This document shows positions 62,473-64,000 of a stretch of 64,000 nt of DNA, one piece after another (position 1 is the first letter of the stretch; every line of letters starts with the position of its first letter). A program made the translations under genes and the position numbers. The DNA is taken from contig NZ_JAECZA010000001.1 of NCBI RefSeq assembly GCF_016056275.1, forward strand, positions 62,934 through 126,933, in the 5' to 3' direction. The notes below the pieces were generated by a model. The model worked only from the letters and a program-made list of their open reading frames with translations, had not been told where the DNA came from and did not search any database. The stretch is from Dendronalium phyllosphericum CENA369 (lineage in GTDB: Bacteria > Cyanobacteriota > Cyanobacteriia > Cyanobacteriales > Nostocaceae).

Positions 62473-62970
62473 TATTTTGGAACAGACGCACTAACTGTGT
62501 AATTTCCCATTCAAAATTATTCATAAACTTACAACAAGCATATGAATAACTATCACCAATTCAATCAAAATATCTTGACGATTATCTATCTTTGGATTGA
62601 TATAGTTTAGAAGATGATAAAATGCTCTGCTATTTTTAATGAAAAATAATTTATTGCTAGTTTTTGCATGTTTCAGACTATAGCGTTTGACTTTTTGCAT
62701 TATCAACCCGCTATTATATTTACCAAAAAAATTGTAAAGCTGATATTGAAATACTGATTTGCATTATGAAGTTTTAGTATAGATTTAACATAACTTTATG
62801 ATGTAATTAAAAATCTAAATATAATTACTTATTTCAATAAAGTATAAATAAAATAATAGAATTTATGCTTTGACAAACAATGAATTAGAAGGTCTACACT
62901 TTACTCCGATGTCAGTGCAAGTAATTTGTTGTAGCAAAATTATCGTTTCAAAAAAATACACTTGTCTCGC
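62473..62970. other. AT-rich non-coding region upstream of the NRPS pair
   Basis: About 500 bp containing the presumed promoter of the DUF6875-NRPS unit (minus strand). A 61-codon minus-strand ORF (62521-62706) is Lys/Asn/Ile-rich and unsupported. Confidence 0.4.
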
Positions 62971-63150
62971 GTATTCCCTTAGTACAGCAGATACACAATA
63001 AACCTAACCTTGGGTAACGCTGTACTAACACCAGTCCCTTGAATGGAGAAACTCTATTTAAAGCTTGCCTAGAGGGAAACTAACCTACTTGCGCGGCTGT
63101 CAGGAAACCGCTCAGGGAGGGTATTACAATCAGGCTAAATGCTTGTCGGA
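62971..63150 (+). ncRNA. possible structured RNA or 5' leader upstream of a Ser/Thr kinase gene
   Basis: A perfect 10-bp inverted repeat TTAGTACAGC (62979-62988) / GCTGTACTAA (63019-63028) is followed by three short GAAAC-containing elements, the last in the hairpin loop GCGG-CTGTCAGGAAA-CCGC (about 63095-63113). GC content is higher than the surrounding spacer. An AGGAAAC hairpin loop recalls the Yfr2-type RNAs of cyanobacteria, but I cannot confirm this. It could equally be the kinase mRNA leader. The strand is a guess. Confidence 0.3.
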
Positions 63151-63340
63151 AGTGTAAGTATAATAAATTGTCTAATTTTTAGATTAGTTTACGTAGTAGT
63201 TTGCGTAACTCTAGGTTTACTTTAGGAACTCTTCAAAGGATTTCCAGCAAAAATCACCTGGTAAGAGTCGATTGCAATCTCAATAATTGAGACAGAGTGT
63301 AAAACTCCCCGTGATTATTCGTGCAGCGAGTTGACAGTGC

Positions 63341-64000
63341 ATGAGCTACTGCTTAAATCCTACCTGTCCCAATCCAGAAAATGTGGCATATAGCCAAAGA
63401 TGTCAGTCTTGTGGCTCGCGACTACTGTTGCGCGATCGCTATCGGGTACTCGAACCATTAGGTCAAGGTGGCTTCGGAGCAACTTTCTTAGCTCTAGACG
63501 AAGCCTTACCAGGAGAACCGAGTTGTGTGATCAAGCAACTGCGTCCCTCAGGAACCGCACCACATGTTTTACAGATGGCGCGAGAACTCTTTGAGCGAGA
63601 AGCTAAAACCCTAGGCAAGATTGGCAATCATCCGCAAGTACCAAGGTTACTTGATTATTTTGAAGAGCAGGAACAATTTTACTTAATTCAGGAATACATC
63701 AGCGGTGCTACCTTACAGCAGGAGGTTAAACTTAACGGGATCTTAAGTGAAACCGGAGTCAAACAATTCCTGAGTGAGATTTTGCCATTACTGCAATATA
63801 TCCACGAGCAAAAGGTAATTCACCGCGATATCAAGCCAGCTAATTTAATTCGCCGCACTCAAGATGCCAGAATGGTACTCATTGACTTTGGTGCTGTCAA
63901 AAACCAAGTCAGCCAAGTAGCAACCAACCAATCTGGACATACAGCACTAACCGCATATGCGATTGGTACTCCTGGTTTTGCACCACCAGAGCAAATGGCG
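63341..64000 (+). CDS. Ser/Thr protein kinase with N-terminal zinc ribbon (partial, runs off the window)
   Basis: The first 220 residues of a Hanks-type kinase, starting ATG 63341. Cys4, Cys9, Cys21 and Cys24 (MSYCLNPTCPNPEN, RCQSCGSRL) form a short zinc-ribbon common to cyanobacterial kinases. The kinase domain shows the Gly-rich loop PLGQGGFGATFLA, ATP Lys in CVIKQL, catalytic loop VIHRDIKPANLI, metal-binding DFGAVKN and the GTPGFAPPEQ activation segment. All catalytic residues are present. C-terminal domains, often repeats or a transmembrane segment, lie outside. Confidence 0.93.
   Translation, partial: MSYCLNPTCPNPENVAYSQRCQSCGSRLLLRDRYRVLEPLGQGGFGATFLALDEALPGEPSCVIKQLRPSGTAPHVLQMARELFEREAKTLGKIGNHPQVPRLLDYFEEQEQFYLIQEYISGATLQQEVKLNGILSETGVKQFLSEILPLLQYIHEQKVIHRDIKPANLIRRTQDARMVLIDFGAVKNQVSQVATNQSGHTALTAYAIGTPGFAPPEQMA

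Noticed and set aside
62521-62706. 61-codon minus-strand ORF upstream of the DUF6875-like gene
   Set aside because: Lys/Asn/Ile-rich translation of AT-rich DNA; a possible second RiPP precursor was considered, but no leader motif is present.
63400-63594. 64-codon plus-strand ORF within the kinase gene
   Set aside because: Wrong-frame shadow of the intact Ser/Thr kinase reading frame.

Overview
The window looks like chromosome of a filamentous, probably nitrogen-fixing cyanobacterium of the Nostoc/Anabaena type. The signs are frequent HIP1 palindromes (GCGATCGC), heptanucleotide tandem repeats (STRR) between genes, a stand-alone Mo-nitrogenase C-terminal-type protein, a cyanobacterial lactate-oxidase-like enzyme, a DUF1392-like protein and low-to-medium GC. 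No phage and no complete insertion sequence is visible; there are several IS fragments and two MITE-like elements.

Region 1 (1-21 kb) is mostly core genome. It holds an arsenic-detoxification operon on the minus strand (arsM, a PiT-type phosphate transporter, arsS), with two tandem small-RNA candidates downstream carrying a CUCCUCACACCAC motif. A single-domain response regulator follows, with a 120-bp MITE and its 8-bp target duplication beside it. Then come two small-molecule transferases, a YdcF-type protein, a phosphotransferase/P-loop kinase fusion, rplY with a clear terminator, and purA. A small gene graveyard bounded by 42-bp inverted repeats (14.35-15.5 kb) contains transposase, Rpn-nuclease and glyoxalase fragments and a second MITE. 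After it lie a TrmH-type RNA methyltransferase, tRNA-Leu(CAG), murA (possibly with an ATT start), an M48 protease and the lactate/glycolate oxidase, ending at tRNA-Leu(CAA).

Region 2 (21.9-44.2 kb) is an accessory exopolysaccharide/O-antigen-type locus, all on the plus strand: a WecB/TagA/CpsF glycosyltransferase, a Wzm/Wzt ABC exporter, a pyruvyl transferase, about ten GT2/GT4 glycosyltransferases and a Wzy-like polymerase. Two GT4 paralogues flanking the polymerase share a 744-bp tract that appears identical at DNA level, exactly 4096 bp apart, which suggests gene conversion and makes the interval excisable by recombination. A frameshifted methyltransferase, an IS5-type remnant and a truncated TylF-type methyltransferase mark past rearrangement.

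Region 3 (44.2-51.9 kb, minus strand) is a complete lasso-peptide-type RiPP cluster. In transcription order it has B1 (RRE/PqqD-like), B2 (transglutaminase-like protease), C (asparagine-synthetase-like cyclase), a 60-residue precursor, an HPr-kinase-like protein, an ABC exporter and a nucleotidyltransferase-fold protein. The last three suggest a lasso peptide that is phosphorylated or nucleotidylated and then exported. It is the most interesting system in the window.

Region 4 (52.5-64 kb) has tRNA-Gln, a Wzc/GumC-like tyrosine autokinase probably serving polysaccharide export, conserved cyanobacterial proteins, a SpoIID/LytB protein, and a two-gene nonribosomal peptide unit: a free-standing A-PCP-TE protein plus a DUF6875-like partner. 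The window ends inside a Ser/Thr kinase gene preceded by a possibly structured leader or small RNA.
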